The translations under genes were made by a program, and so were the position numbers. From the NCBI GenBank assembly GCA_047639555.1, contig JBLIOE010000004.1:1-64000 (forward strand): a DNA stretch of 64,000 nucleotides, read 5' to 3'. Under the pieces are notes generated by a model. It saw only the letters and a list, made by a program, of their open reading frames with translations, was not told the origin of the DNA and made no database searches. The stretch's first letter is position 1. Each line of letters begins with the position of its first letter. Source of the DNA: JAJRXC01 sp047639555 (GTDB lineage: Bacteria > Actinomycetota > Acidimicrobiia > Acidimicrobiales > Aldehydirespiratoraceae). Below are positions 7,726-17,035 of this stretch, piece after piece.

Positions 7726-9627
7726 ATGGTGCAGCGTCCCCCGGCCGGGTCCATTCCCGACACGCCGGGCTCCTACCAGTTCAAAGATGCCGAAGGACGA
7801 GTGATCTACGTCGGCAAGGCGAAGAGTCTTCGGTCGCGCCTGTCGAACTACTTCCAGGATCCTCGGAACCTCCACAGTCGTACCCGACAGATGGTTGAGA
7901 CCGCGGAGACGGTCGAGTGGATTCAGGTCGCCAGCGAAGTCGACGCGCTGATGCTCGAGTACACCTTGATCCAGCGGCACAAGCCTCGGTTCAACGTTCG
8001 CTATACCGACGACAAGTCGTACCCGTTCCTCTGTCTCACCACCGTTGACGAATGGCCACGGGCCATGGTGATGCGGGGCAAACGAAAGAAGGGCAACCGT
8101 TACTTCGGGCCCTACGGCCAGGCCTACGCCATTCGCGACACGCTTGATCTCCTGCTGCGCACCTTCCCGATTCGTACGTGCACTGACAACAAGTTTCGGC
8201 ACCACGAGAAGCTCGGCAAACCCTGTCTCCTGTTCCACATCGAGAAGTGCGCGGGGCCGTGTGTCGATGAGATCAGCAAGGCCGATTACCACGGTCTGAT
8301 CCAAGAACTGACCTCGTTCCTCGAGGGGGACACCGACGAAATCGTGGCGCGACTCGAAGCCCAGATGCAGTCGGCGTCGGCTGAACTCGAGTTCGAACTG
8401 GCAGCCCATCTCCGCGACCGCCTCACCGCCGTCCGCAAGGCGGTGGAGAAGCAGCAGATGGTCTTCAACCGCAACGAAGACGTTGATGTCATCGGGCTGT
8501 ACGACGACGAGTTGGAGGCCGCGGTCCAGGTCTTCTACGTCCGCAAGGGGCGAGTGATGGGGCGGCGCGGCTTCGTGGTGGACAAGGCCGAAGAGCTTGA
8601 TCGGCCCGAACTCATCAGCCGAGTGCTTGAGCGTCTGTACTTCGACGACAATCCGGTCGGGTCACCGAAGGAAGTCTTGGTCCCTGATCTTCCGAGCGAC
8701 CTCGCACTGTACGAAGAATGGCTCACCGAAGCGCGCGAATCGAAGGTGCAGATCCGTATCCCTCAGCGGGGCGACAAGCGGCAGCTGCAAGCCACCGTCA
8801 CGCAAAACGCACAAGAGGCTTTCAACCGTCATCGACTCAAGCGCACCAACGATCACAACAGTCGATCGCGCGCGCTCAACGAGCTGCAAACCCATCTCAA
8901 CCTCCCGATCGCGCCGTTACGAATCGAGTGCTACGACATGAGCCACATCTCGGGCAGCGACTATGTCGGTTCGATGGTGGTGATGGAAGACGGGCTCCCC
9001 AAGAAGTCTGAATACCGCCGCTTCAAGATCCAAACGGTGGCCGGAAACGATGACTTCGCCGCTATGGAAGAAGTGCTGAATCGGCGGTTCACGGCGTACC
9101 TAAAAGAACGCCAGATACCGGTGGAGCAGCGCGAGGGGCGTTTCTCCTACCCGCCGCAGTTGCTCGTGGTCGATGGTGGCAAGGGCCAGCTGAGCGTGGC
9201 CGTTCGGGTGCTGGACCAGCTCGGTCTGAGTGACGAGATTCCTGTTGTCTCGTTGGCCAAGCAGTTCGAAGAGGTGTTTGTGCCTGGACGGAGCGAGTCG
9301 ATTCGTCTGCCTCGCCAATCCGAAGCGTTGTACCTGTTGCAGCGAATTCGTGATGAGAGCCACCGTTTCGCCATCACGTTCCATCGTCAGCTTCGAGATA
9401 AACGCATGACGAAATCGGCCTTGGATGGCATCGAAGGGCTCGGGCCGGCCCGCAAGAAACGGCTCAACAAGGAGCTCGGCGGAGTGAATTCAGTCAAACG
9501 AGCTGAGCTTGATGACCTCAAGAAACTGTCGTGGCTTCCCGACGACGTAGCAGAGAACGTTTTTCGCGCTTTGCATCGGGCAGATGCGCGGGAACGGCGT
9601 CCCCCACCTGCGGGGGTCGCCGAGTAG
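7726..9627 (+). CDS. uvrC: Excinuclease ABC subunit C
   Basis: A 633-residue nuclease that makes both incisions in nucleotide excision repair. The N-terminal GIY-YIG domain covers about residues 10-90 (PDTPGSYQFKDAEG, VIYVGKAKSLRSR). A UVR helical hairpin around 200-235 contacts UvrB. The RNase-H-like endonuclease domain has ECYDMSHISGSDYVGSMVV and VVDGGKGQLSVA. The C-terminus carries two helix-hairpin-helix motifs (LDGIEGLGPARKKRLN). Length is normal for the family. ATG at 7726 follows an in-frame GTG at 7723, so either could be used. Placement before rapZ-yvcK matches the conserved actinobacterial order, here with two extra genes in between. Confidence 0.96.
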   Translation: MVQRPPAGSIPDTPGSYQFKDAEGRVIYVGKAKSLRSRLSNYFQDPRNLHSRTRQMVETAETVEWIQVASEVDALMLEYTLIQRHKPRFNVRYTDDKSYPFLCLTTVDEWPRAMVMRGKRKKGNRYFGPYGQAYAIRDTLDLLLRTFPIRTCTDNKFRHHEKLGKPCLLFHIEKCAGPCVDEISKADYHGLIQELTSFLEGDTDEIVARLEAQMQSASAELEFELAAHLRDRLTAVRKAVEKQQMVFNRNEDVDVIGLYDDELEAAVQVFYVRKGRVMGRRGFVVDKAEELDRPELISRVLERLYFDDNPVGSPKEVLVPDLPSDLALYEEWLTEARESKVQIRIPQRGDKRQLQATVTQNAQEAFNRHRLKRTNDHNSRSRALNELQTHLNLPIAPLRIECYDMSHISGSDYVGSMVVMEDGLPKKSEYRRFKIQTVAGNDDFAAMEEVLNRRFTAYLKERQIPVEQREGRFSYPPQLLVVDGGKGQLSVAVRVLDQLGLSDEIPVVSLAKQFEEVFVPGRSESIRLPRQSEALYLLQRIRDESHRFAITFHRQLRDKRMTKSALDGIEGLGPARKKRLNKELGGVNSVKRAELDDLKKLSWLPDDVAENVFRALHRADARERRPPPAGVAE

Positions 9628-9657
9628 CTTTGGCACGTCGCTGGTTGAGGAGTGGCT

Positions 9658-11208
9658 ATGAATGACACATCGAACGGTGACGATCTTCCGGAGGAGAACG
9701 TGCTCCGTCCGTTCGAGCCATCCGAGGCAGCCCCACTGCCGCCAGTCGAGCCATCGAAAGTAGTGCCGGACCCGCCAATGGTGGCCGAAGAGCCGCCACC
9801 TCCACCACCGATGCCGGTCACAAATGAGCCGGCCCCGCCGACTGAGCAGTGGTCGCCGGAGGCTCAGCCCCCGGTAGCAGAGTCCGACGTTGCGCAGCCT
9901 GTCGCCATCGATCCCACGGTGATCGTGCCGACCGTCGTCAACGAGGTGCCCGAGGCCACCGACGACAATGAAGATCCGGCTGAATACGCGGCTGCACCCG
10001 TGGCTGGGTCACTGCCCGCTGCGGCGCCTGTCGCCCAGACAATCACGTTGCCACGGAACGCATTCCTGGTCGGGTTGGGTCTATTCCTCGCTGCACTCGC
10101 GGCGTTCGCGGTGCTCTGGCAAACCGCCGGGAGTGACACGACGGATAGCGAGACTGTCGACGCTCCGCCCTCGTCGCAGCCCGTCGTGGACAGCACCGCA
10201 TCCACTGAGCTCACAGACGAGTTGGAGGCCGCAGGCCGGGCCAACGAGGAGGCGCTCACTGACGCTCAGTCTCAGCTCGTCACGTCGGAAGACGAGCGAG
10301 CGCGTCTTGCCGCTCAAGTCGAGGAGCTCTCCGATCGCCCGCCTCCGGCATTGAGCGGAAATCAACTTCGCCGCGTTGTGGTCGGTGCCGATGCAAAGTT
10401 CGTTGATGCCCGGGACGACTCGGTTGCAGTTGTGGGCGCGTTCGGTGGCGTGTCGCTCATCGATCCGGCAACGAATCGTGTCGTCGCAAACGGCAATGTC
10501 GCCGACCGAGCGACGCGTGTGCTGCGCACGCCAACGTCCGTTTGGTTGACGAACTATGCGGACAACCAGGTCCTTCAGGTTGATCCGTCCACGAATACTG
10601 TCGCGACGTCCTTCAGCTTCATCGGACCAGACGGAATCGAGAAGGATGGCAACAGCTTGATCATCGCCTCGTTTGACGGTGGGAGCGTGGCCCGGGTCCA
10701 ACCCGACAGCGGCGACATACTTCAACTGGTCGATGTCGGCGGCAAGCCCACCGCAATTCTGTCCAGCGAAGCCCACGGACTTTGGGTCGCCGTGTTCGAC
10801 ACGGGCGAAGTTGTGAAGATCGATCGTGAGACCTTCGAAATTGTCGAGCGCGTCATCGTGGGTCAAGGTCCGGTCGGACTCGCAGTCGACGCCACCCACC
10901 TGTGGGTTGCCAATCACGACGAGAACACGATCGCGAAAGTCGACCCGTCGAGCGCTGAGGTCGTGTGGACCGCGGCGGTCGGAAACGGGCCCACCGAACT
11001 GGTATCTGTCAACGGCTCGGTTTGGGTCACCGTCACAGACGATGGCGACCTCGTCGAAGTTGACGCGGAATCGGGAGAGATTCGGACGAATACCCCACTG
11101 GGCGGCGCGAGTGCCGGTGGCGGGCCGACGGGCATTTCGTATGCCGACGGCTCACTCTGGGTCGCGATGCAGGGTGAGCAGTCAGTCGTGCGAATCGACA
11201 TCGGCTAG
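9658..11208 (+). CDS. Membrane-anchored beta-propeller (YncE/NHL-like) protein with proline-rich N-terminus
   Basis: A 516-residue protein of unknown function. Residues 1-125 are acidic and proline-rich and probably cytoplasmic. A single membrane helix follows around residues 130-152 (FLVGLGLFLAALAAFAVLW), then an acidic, probably coiled-coil stalk. An extracytoplasmic beta-propeller covers about 245-516, with repeated blades of the form VWLTNYADNQVLQVDPSTN, LWVAVFDTGEVVKIDRET and LWVANHDENTIAKVDPSS, as in YncE/virginiamycin-B-lyase-like proteins. ATG at 9658 is preferred because GAGGAG lies just upstream. It separates uvrC from rapZ; a ligand-binding or surface role is inference. Confidence 0.75.
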   Translation: MNDTSNGDDLPEENVLRPFEPSEAAPLPPVEPSKVVPDPPMVAEEPPPPPPMPVTNEPAPPTEQWSPEAQPPVAESDVAQPVAIDPTVIVPTVVNEVPEATDDNEDPAEYAAAPVAGSLPAAAPVAQTITLPRNAFLVGLGLFLAALAAFAVLWQTAGSDTTDSETVDAPPSSQPVVDSTASTELTDELEAAGRANEEALTDAQSQLVTSEDERARLAAQVEELSDRPPPALSGNQLRRVVVGADAKFVDARDDSVAVVGAFGGVSLIDPATNRVVANGNVADRATRVLRTPTSVWLTNYADNQVLQVDPSTNTVATSFSFIGPDGIEKDGNSLIIASFDGGSVARVQPDSGDILQLVDVGGKPTAILSSEAHGLWVAVFDTGEVVKIDRETFEIVERVIVGQGPVGLAVDATHLWVANHDENTIAKVDPSSAEVVWTAAVGNGPTELVSVNGSVWVTVTDDGDLVEVDAESGEIRTNTPLGGASAGGGPTGISYADGSLWVAMQGEQSVVRIDIG

Positions 11209-11260
11209 CGCGGGCCCCGCTCGGCATCGCACACATCGGGTTCCGCGGCATCCTGATGGG

Positions 11261-12001
11261 GTGACGGAACCAAAATGGGACGAACACGCCGACTGGTGGC
11301 AACGAGAGTTCACCGACGGTGTCGACCCCGAATATGTCGAGCAGATCATCCCGCTCGCGCTCGAACATCTCGCTGGCTATTCGCGTGTCCTCGACGTGGG
11401 TACCGGCGAGGGCCAGATCGCTCGGGCGCTTGCGGCCGCTGGTGCCGATGTGGTCGGGCTCGACCCCACGTCGTCGCAGATCTCTGTCGCCACTGAGCGA
11501 GGTGGAGGACCGGCTTATTCGCTCGCGGGCGCCGACCTTCTCCCCATCGCCGACGCGTCGGTCGACGCGGTCGTGGTGTGTCTGGTCTTCGAACACGTCG
11601 ACGCTCTCGACGAGGCGCTCGCCGAAGTTGCGCGCGTGCTTCGACCCGACGGACGGTTTGTTTTGTTTCTCAACCACCCACTCCTGCAAACCCCCGATAG
11701 CGGGATGATCATCGACCACATGATCGAGCCGCCCGAAACCTACTGGCGCATCGGCGCGTACCTCCGCGAGGCAGTCACGGTGGAAGAGGTCCAGAAGGGC
11801 GTGTTTGTTCGCTTCGTGCACCGGCCACTCAGCCGGTATGTCAACGGCATGATCGAGGCCGGTATCGACCTCACGCTCATGCTTGAGCCCGCGCCACCTC
11901 CGGGCTTTTTGGCGAAGGCACCGGAATACGAGGAAGACGTAGTGGTCACGACGCCTCGTCTCCTGGCGCTGGTCGGAGACCGTCGGTCCTCAGGGGCGTG
12001 A
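11261..12001 (+). CDS. SAM-dependent methyltransferase (Methyltransf_11 type)
   Basis: A 246-residue class I methyltransferase. VLDVGTGEGQIARALAAAG is motif I; VVGLDPTSSQI and ADLLPIADASVDAVVVCLVF follow, with VARVLRPDGRFVLFLNHPL as the late strands. The GTG at 11261 lies 52 bases after the propeller gene, and a longer reading would overlap that gene extensively. The substrate is unknown. An equivalent gene is not part of the conserved uvrC-rapZ-yvcK neighbourhood, so it may be a lineage-specific insertion. Confidence 0.8.
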   Translation: MTEPKWDEHADWWQREFTDGVDPEYVEQIIPLALEHLAGYSRVLDVGTGEGQIARALAAAGADVVGLDPTSSQISVATERGGGPAYSLAGADLLPIADASVDAVVVCLVFEHVDALDEALAEVARVLRPDGRFVLFLNHPLLQTPDSGMIIDHMIEPPETYWRIGAYLREAVTVEEVQKGVFVRFVHRPLSRYVNGMIEAGIDLTLMLEPAPPPGFLAKAPEYEEDVVVTTPRLLALVGDRRSSGA

Positions 12002-12073
12002 CGGCTCGGCCGATGGGCGGACGGGCGTGAGTGCTCGGGCGCCTTGTTGGCGTGGCGCTACGATCGGAACCTC

Positions 12074-12931
12074 GTGAGTGAACTTGTGGTGATCGCAGGG
12101 ATGTCAGGCGCCGGTCGAACCGTCGCGGCCGGCAATCTCGAAGATCTTGGCTGGTTCGTGATGGACAATTTGCCGCCGGCACTCATCCCGAAGGTTGCGG
12201 AGCTGGCCGATGGCTCGTCAAAGGCAGGCGACCGTTTGGCGCTTGTTGTTGGGTCAGGGCGCTACCACGAGGAGATGGCTCCTCTCGTGTCGGTTCTGCG
12301 GTCGAAGTTCAGTCGCGTGCAGCTTGTCTTCCTTGACGCCTCCACCGAGGTGTTGGTGAGGCGTTACGAATCGAGCCGGCGCGTGCATCCGTTCGCCGCT
12401 TCGGTTTCGGGCACCCTGAGCGAAGTCATCGAGAACGAGCGCATCGCGCTCGAACCGCTTCGGGCAGAAGCTGACCTGATGATCGACACCACTGATCTCA
12501 ACGTCCATCAACTCCGCGATCGTATGGTCGAGGCATTTAGTGCCGGCGGCGCCGGTCACACGATGCACACCACGGTCACATCATTTGGCTACAAACACGG
12601 GCTCCCGCTTGATGTCGACATGGTGTTGGACTGTCGCTTCTTGCCCAATCCACACTGGGTTGAAGAGCTCCGCCCTCAAACTGGGTTGGATGAAGCTGTC
12701 GCGGCCTATGTGCTCGAGCAGCCGGTGACGGATGCGTTCCTCGCCCGCCTCGAACGACTTCTCGCACTGATTCTTCCGTTCTACGTACAAGAGGGGAAGT
12801 CGTACCTCACGATTGCCTTCGGTTGCACTGGTGGGCGACACCGCTCGGTCGCGATCGCCGAGCGGATGGCAGAGGTGCTCGACCAACTCGGTCATGCACC
12901 GGCCGTGGTCCATCGGGACGTAGCGAAGTGA
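12074..12931 (+). CDS. rapZ: RapZ family nucleotide-binding protein
   Basis: A 285-residue P-loop protein. The Walker A is IAGMSGAGRT near the N-terminus, with arginine in place of the usual lysine, as I recall for other actinobacterial members. LEDLGWFVMDNLPPALIP and the C-terminal FGCTGGRHRSVAIAE are diagnostic of the RapZ/YvcJ family. In enteric bacteria RapZ controls small-RNA turnover for amino-sugar synthesis; the actinobacterial role is less clear. GTG at 12074 is chosen since it places the P-loop close to the start, as in relatives. It overlaps yvcK by four bases (GTGA), so the two are co-translated. Confidence 0.93.
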   Translation: MSELVVIAGMSGAGRTVAAGNLEDLGWFVMDNLPPALIPKVAELADGSSKAGDRLALVVGSGRYHEEMAPLVSVLRSKFSRVQLVFLDASTEVLVRRYESSRRVHPFAASVSGTLSEVIENERIALEPLRAEADLMIDTTDLNVHQLRDRMVEAFSAGGAGHTMHTTVTSFGYKHGLPLDVDMVLDCRFLPNPHWVEELRPQTGLDEAVAAYVLEQPVTDAFLARLERLLALILPFYVQEGKSYLTIAFGCTGGRHRSVAIAERMAEVLDQLGHAPAVVHRDVAK

Positions 12932-13797
12932 CCGCCCCGCGCATCGTTGCGCTCGGTGGCGGGCACGGCCTATCGATGACGCTCGAGGCCCTCCGAGATC
13001 TGGCCGGCGAACTCACCGCGGTCGTATCCGTGGCCGATGACGGTGGCTCAAGCGGGCGTCTCCGACGAGAGCTCGGAATCATCGCTCCCGGCGACATGCG
13101 TCGGTGTTTGGCGGCCCTCACGCCCCAGGGCCTGGTTCGAGATGCCCTTGGCCATCGTTTCGACGAAGGAACGCTGAGCGGGCACCCCGCCGGCAATTTG
13201 CTGCTCGCCGCGCTGCTAGAGAACACCGACGACCCGGTCTTGGCGATGGACACGGCTGTCGCCATGGCTGGCGCCCGTGGTCGGATCCTTCCGGCCTCAC
13301 GCACTCGGGTGGATCTGCTGGCCGACACCGCCCGTGGCGTGGTGCGCGGCCAGGTCGCAGTTTCGCGGTCCGGCAAAATCGGCCGCCTTTACTTCTCGCC
13401 TGCGGATCCGCCGGTGCCGATCGAGGTCGAGGCGGCAATTGAGAACGCCGACATTGTCGTCGTCGGGCCTGGCTCGCTCTATACGTCGGTCCTCGCCGCC
13501 GCCCTGCCCGGTGTGCGCCGAGCGATCGATATGTCCGATGCACTCGTCGTCTATGTCGCGAACCTTGGCCCGGAAGCCGGTGAGACCGACGGCTACTCCT
13601 TGGCCGACCATGTGGCCGCCGTCCGTGCCCATGGGCTCGCGCCCGATGTGGTGCTGGCCGACCATTCTCTCGACGTCGATTCTGCGCTCGAATCGCTCGT
13701 TGTTTCGGCCGCGCTGCGGGCCCGGGGCGGCCTTGTCCATGAGCCGGAGTTGCTTGCGAACGCGGTCTCCGAGTTGGCTACCGGCGTTCGTAGCTGA
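12928..13797 (+). CDS. yvcK: YvcK/CofD-like gluconeogenesis and cell-shape factor
   Basis: A 289-residue protein of the YvcK (UPF0052) family. IVALGGGHGLSMTLEALR is the N-terminal nucleotide-sugar binding loop. VVSVADDGGSSGRLRRELG, PGDMRRCLAALTPQG, LSGHPAGNLLLAAL and VVGPGSLYTSVLAALP-like segments are all conserved. YvcK proteins bind UDP-GlcNAc and affect carbon metabolism and peptidoglycan synthesis. The GTG start overlaps the rapZ stop. In most Gram-positives whiA follows immediately, but here the next coding region is gap, 126 bases downstream. Confidence 0.94.
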   Translation: MTAPRIVALGGGHGLSMTLEALRDLAGELTAVVSVADDGGSSGRLRRELGIIAPGDMRRCLAALTPQGLVRDALGHRFDEGTLSGHPAGNLLLAALLENTDDPVLAMDTAVAMAGARGRILPASRTRVDLLADTARGVVRGQVAVSRSGKIGRLYFSPADPPVPIEVEAAIENADIVVVGPGSLYTSVLAAALPGVRRAIDMSDALVVYVANLGPEAGETDGYSLADHVAAVRAHGLAPDVVLADHSLDVDSALESLVVSAALRARGGLVHEPELLANAVSELATGVRS

Positions 13798-13923
13798 TCG
13801 GCGCGAGTCGAAAGAAAACTGTCTGCGTAATTTGACGCGTTGCATGGTCGCTTTCCGGCGCCATTTGTGGTTCCATCAAGCGTCGGCCGAAAGGCCGAAG
13901 AGCCAACCAGGGGAGATTCCAAT

Positions 13924-15030
13924 ATGACCGTACGCGTCGGCATCAACGGCTTCGGCCGCATCGGCCGCAATTTTTTCCGGGCCGCAAAGGCTTCCGGGGC
14001 CGACATCGACTTTGTCGCTGTCAACGACCTCGGCTCACGAGAGACGATGGCACACCTGCTCGCCAACGACTCCGTGCATGGCAAGTTCGGCGGCAAAGTG
14101 AAGGCCACCCGCGACGGCATCAGTGTCGACGGCGACGTCCTGAAGGTTCTTAGCGAGCGCAACCCCGTTGACCTTCCCTGGGCCGATCTCGGCGTCGACG
14201 TCGTGATCGAGTCAACTGGCTTCTTCACGAAGAAGGAGGCCGCGGAGGCTCACCGCAAGGCTGGCGCGCCCAAGGTGATCATCTCCGCCCCGTCGGGCGA
14301 CTGTGATGCCACCTTTGTGATAGGTGTCAACGAAGACACCTACAACCCGGCCCGGCACCACGTCATCTCCAACGCGTCGTGCACGACCAACTGCTTTGTG
14401 CCGATGATCAAGGTTCTCGATGACGCCTTCGGCGTGCAGCAGGGCCTCATGACCACGATCCACGCCTACACCGGCGATCAGGCGCTGGTCGATGGTCCGC
14501 ATAGCGACCTTCGCCGGGCCCGGGCGGCCGCCGTGAACATCATTCCCACCGGCACCGGTGCCGCTCGCGCCACTGGCCTCGTGATGAAGAAGATGCAAGG
14601 CAAGCTCGACGGCACCTCACTCCGCGTGCCGATCCCCGACGGTTCGATCACCGACTTCACCGGCATCCTCAAGAAGGACGTCACCGTCGAGCAGATCAAC
14701 GCCGCGTTCAAGAAGGCGGCCACCTCGGGTCCGCTCAAGAACGTGCTCGTCTACTCGGAAGACCCGCTGGTCTCGGCTGACATTGTCGGCTCACCCGCGA
14801 GTTGCACCTTCGACGCGGGCCTCACCATGGCGCAGGGTTCGCTCGTGAAGATCTTCGGTTGGTACGACAACGAGATGGGCTACTCGAACCGTCTCGTCGA
14901 TCTCGCCGTGCTCGTGGGCAAGAAGAAGGCTCCGGCGAAGAAGAAGGCCGTTGCCACGAAGAAGGCTCCCGCCAAGAAGAAGGCTCCTGCGAAGAAGGCG
15001 CCAGCCAAGAAGGCTGCCAAGAAGAAGTGA
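13924..15030 (+). CDS. gap: Glyceraldehyde-3-phosphate dehydrogenase with histone-H1-like C-terminal tail
   Basis: A 368-residue phosphorylating GAPDH. VGINGFGRIGRNFF is the NAD-binding loop. The catalytic cysteine is C153 in SNASCTTNCF with H180 in TTIHAYTGDQ, and WYDNEMGYSNR closes the enzyme domain. The catalytic protein ends near residue 332, the usual length. It is followed by a 36-residue extension (333-368) of KKAPAKK-type repeats containing 18 Lys, 12 Ala and 4 Pro, like bacterial histone-H1-like or HU tails. GAPDHs normally stop without this. ATG at 13924 sits downstream of an AGGGGAG site. The stop overlaps the pgk GTG start (GTGA). Confidence 0.95.
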   Translation: MTVRVGINGFGRIGRNFFRAAKASGADIDFVAVNDLGSRETMAHLLANDSVHGKFGGKVKATRDGISVDGDVLKVLSERNPVDLPWADLGVDVVIESTGFFTKKEAAEAHRKAGAPKVIISAPSGDCDATFVIGVNEDTYNPARHHVISNASCTTNCFVPMIKVLDDAFGVQQGLMTTIHAYTGDQALVDGPHSDLRRARAAAVNIIPTGTGAARATGLVMKKMQGKLDGTSLRVPIPDGSITDFTGILKKDVTVEQINAAFKKAATSGPLKNVLVYSEDPLVSADIVGSPASCTFDAGLTMAQGSLVKIFGWYDNEMGYSNRLVDLAVLVGKKKAPAKKKAVATKKAPAKKKAPAKKAPAKKAAKKK

Positions 15031-16157
15031 GCAACGTCCCCCGGCTCGAAGACCTGGGCGATCTCAACGGGAAGTCGGTCCTGCTTCGGGCCGACTTCAA
15101 CGTGCCGATCGCCAACGGCGAAATTTCGGACGACCTTCGCATCCGCGCCGCGCTTCCCACAATCAAGTGGTTGCTCGGCCAGGGTGCGACGGTCACTGCG
15201 TGTACGCACCTCGGTCGACCGATGGGGGCGCCGGATCCGGCGTTTTCGGTCGAACCGGTGCGGGCTCGCCTCGCCGAACTCGTGCCGGGGGTCGAACTGC
15301 TCGACAACCTGCGATTTGATCCGGGTGAAACCAGCAACGATCCTGCATTCGTTGCCCGGCTCATCGAGGGTCACGACGCCTATGTGAATGACGCGTTTGG
15401 TGCGTCGCACCGAGCACATGCGTCGATCGTTGGTCCACCCAAGCATCTGCCGTCGGCCGCGGGCCGCCTCCTCCACAAGGAGGTCGAAGTTCTGGGTGCA
15501 ATGTCGGAGCGTCCTCGTCGGCCGTTTGTGGCGGTCATGGGCGGCTCGAAGGTCAGCGACAAGCTGGCCGTCATGGAGGCACTCCTCGAGAACGTCGACT
15601 CCATCATCGTCGGCGGTGGAATGTGCTTCACCTTCCTGAAGGCGCAAGGTCACTCCATCGGGGCATCCTTGTGCGAAGACGAGATGGTGGATACCTGCGC
15701 CCGGCTGCTCGAACAGCCGAAGCCGATCCACCTGCCCTACGACATCACCGCGATGGGGCCGGGCGGCGAGTTGTTCGATCCGTCGATCGACGCCGACGTG
15801 CGTCAGATGGGTGTCAACCTGCCTGATGGCTGGATGGGCGTTGACATCGGTCCCGGCTCAGCGGCGCAATTTGGCGACGTGATCCATGAGGCCGGCACCG
15901 TTCTCTGGAATGGCCCGATGGGTGTATTCGAAGACCCCCGCTTCGGCGGCGGCACCGGTGCGGTCGCTCACGCGATGGCACAGACGAAGGCCTACACAAT
16001 TGTTGGTGGTGGCGACAGCGCCGCCGCGGCGAAGGTGTTTGGTGTTGAGAAGGACATGGATCACGTTTCCACTGGTGGCGGCGCCTCACTCGAGTTGATC
16101 GAGAAGGGCGACCTACCAGGCCTGGAAGCACTACGAGGAGCTCCATCTAATGGCTAA
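15027..16157 (+). CDS. pgk: Phosphoglycerate kinase
   Basis: A 376-residue glycolytic kinase making ATP from 1,3-bisphosphoglycerate. VLLRADFNVPI is the N-terminal substrate-binding signature. THLGRPMGAPDP, NDAFGASHRAHAS, VMGGSKVSDKLAVM and the C-terminal VGGGDSAAAA nucleotide-binding segment are all present. Length is slightly short for the family (about 390-400). The GTG start overlaps the gap stop by four bases and the 3' end overlaps tpiA by eight, so gap-pgk-tpiA is one tightly coupled unit. Confidence 0.96.
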   Translation: MSNVPRLEDLGDLNGKSVLLRADFNVPIANGEISDDLRIRAALPTIKWLLGQGATVTACTHLGRPMGAPDPAFSVEPVRARLAELVPGVELLDNLRFDPGETSNDPAFVARLIEGHDAYVNDAFGASHRAHASIVGPPKHLPSAAGRLLHKEVEVLGAMSERPRRPFVAVMGGSKVSDKLAVMEALLENVDSIIVGGGMCFTFLKAQGHSIGASLCEDEMVDTCARLLEQPKPIHLPYDITAMGPGGELFDPSIDADVRQMGVNLPDGWMGVDIGPGSAAQFGDVIHEAGTVLWNGPMGVFEDPRFGGGTGAVAHAMAQTKAYTIVGGGDSAAAAKVFGVEKDMDHVSTGGGASLELIEKGDLPGLEALRGAPSNG

Positions 16158-16932
16158 CCGCACGCCGCTCATTTCTGGCAACTGGAAGATGAACCACAAC
16201 CACTTCGAGGCGATTCAAACCGTCCAGAAGCTGGCGTATGCCCTCACCAGCGAGGACTACGAACACGTCGACGTCTCAATCCATCCGCCGTTCACCGACC
16301 TGCGCTCGGTCCAGACTGTCCTGCAGTCCGATGATGTCCCGATTGCGCTTGGTGCGCAGAACGTGCATCAAGAAGCCAACGGCGCGTTCACCGGCGAGAT
16401 CTCGGCCGGAATGCTCCACAAGCTCGACGTCTCCTACGTCATCGTGGGCCACTCGGAGCGACGCGAGATCTTTGGTGAGACCGACGAGACCGTCAACGCT
16501 AAAACCATCGCGGTACTCACGGCCGAGATGACGCCGATCGTGTGCTGCGGCGAGACACTCGCCGAGCGCCAGGCCGGGCAGGCCCAGTCCAAGGTCGCTG
16601 GCCAGATTGCAGGTTCGCTGGCCAACCTCACCGCCGAGGTGGTGGGGGAGTTGGTCATCGCCTACGAACCCATCTGGGCCATAGGCACCGGTGAAACCGC
16701 TTCGTCGCAAGACGCGCAGGAGATGTGTGCCCACATTCGGTCGCTCGTGAAGGACCAGTGGGGCGCCGACACGGCCAATGCCGTAAGAATCCAATACGGC
16801 GGTTCGGTGAAGCCGGGCAACGCTCCCGACCTGATGAGCCAGCCCGATATCGATGGCGCCCTCGTCGGTGGTGCCGCACTCGATGCCGACGACTTCGCCC
16901 GGATCGTCAACTACCGCCTCTACCAGGCCTAA
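16150..16932 (+). CDS. tpiA: Triosephosphate isomerase
   Basis: A 260-residue TIM-barrel enzyme interconverting dihydroxyacetone phosphate and glyceraldehyde 3-phosphate. ISGNWKMNH carries the substrate-binding lysine, YVIVGHSERRE the catalytic histidine and VIAYEPIWAIGTG the catalytic glutamate plus the flexible loop 6. IQYGGSVKPGNA completes the phosphate-binding site. The start overlaps the pgk stop by eight bases. Confidence 0.97.
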   Translation: MANRTPLISGNWKMNHNHFEAIQTVQKLAYALTSEDYEHVDVSIHPPFTDLRSVQTVLQSDDVPIALGAQNVHQEANGAFTGEISAGMLHKLDVSYVIVGHSERREIFGETDETVNAKTIAVLTAEMTPIVCCGETLAERQAGQAQSKVAGQIAGSLANLTAEVVGELVIAYEPIWAIGTGETASSQDAQEMCAHIRSLVKDQWGADTANAVRIQYGGSVKPGNAPDLMSQPDIDGALVGGAALDADDFARIVNYRLYQA

Positions 16933-17035
16933 TCCTCTTCCTTCTCTGAGGGCCTGCTCGCGCATAGAGCGACTCAGGCTTCAGAAAAGCCGGAGGGGGA
17001 CGGGTTGATGAAGCCGCGCTGGTAGTCTCAGGTCC

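Noticed and set aside
14932..15030. GAPDH tail considered as a frameshift artefact
   Set aside because: The Lys/Ala/Pro pattern is regular over 36 codons in one frame, and the stop overlaps the pgk start in the usual coupled fashion, so the frame is genuine.
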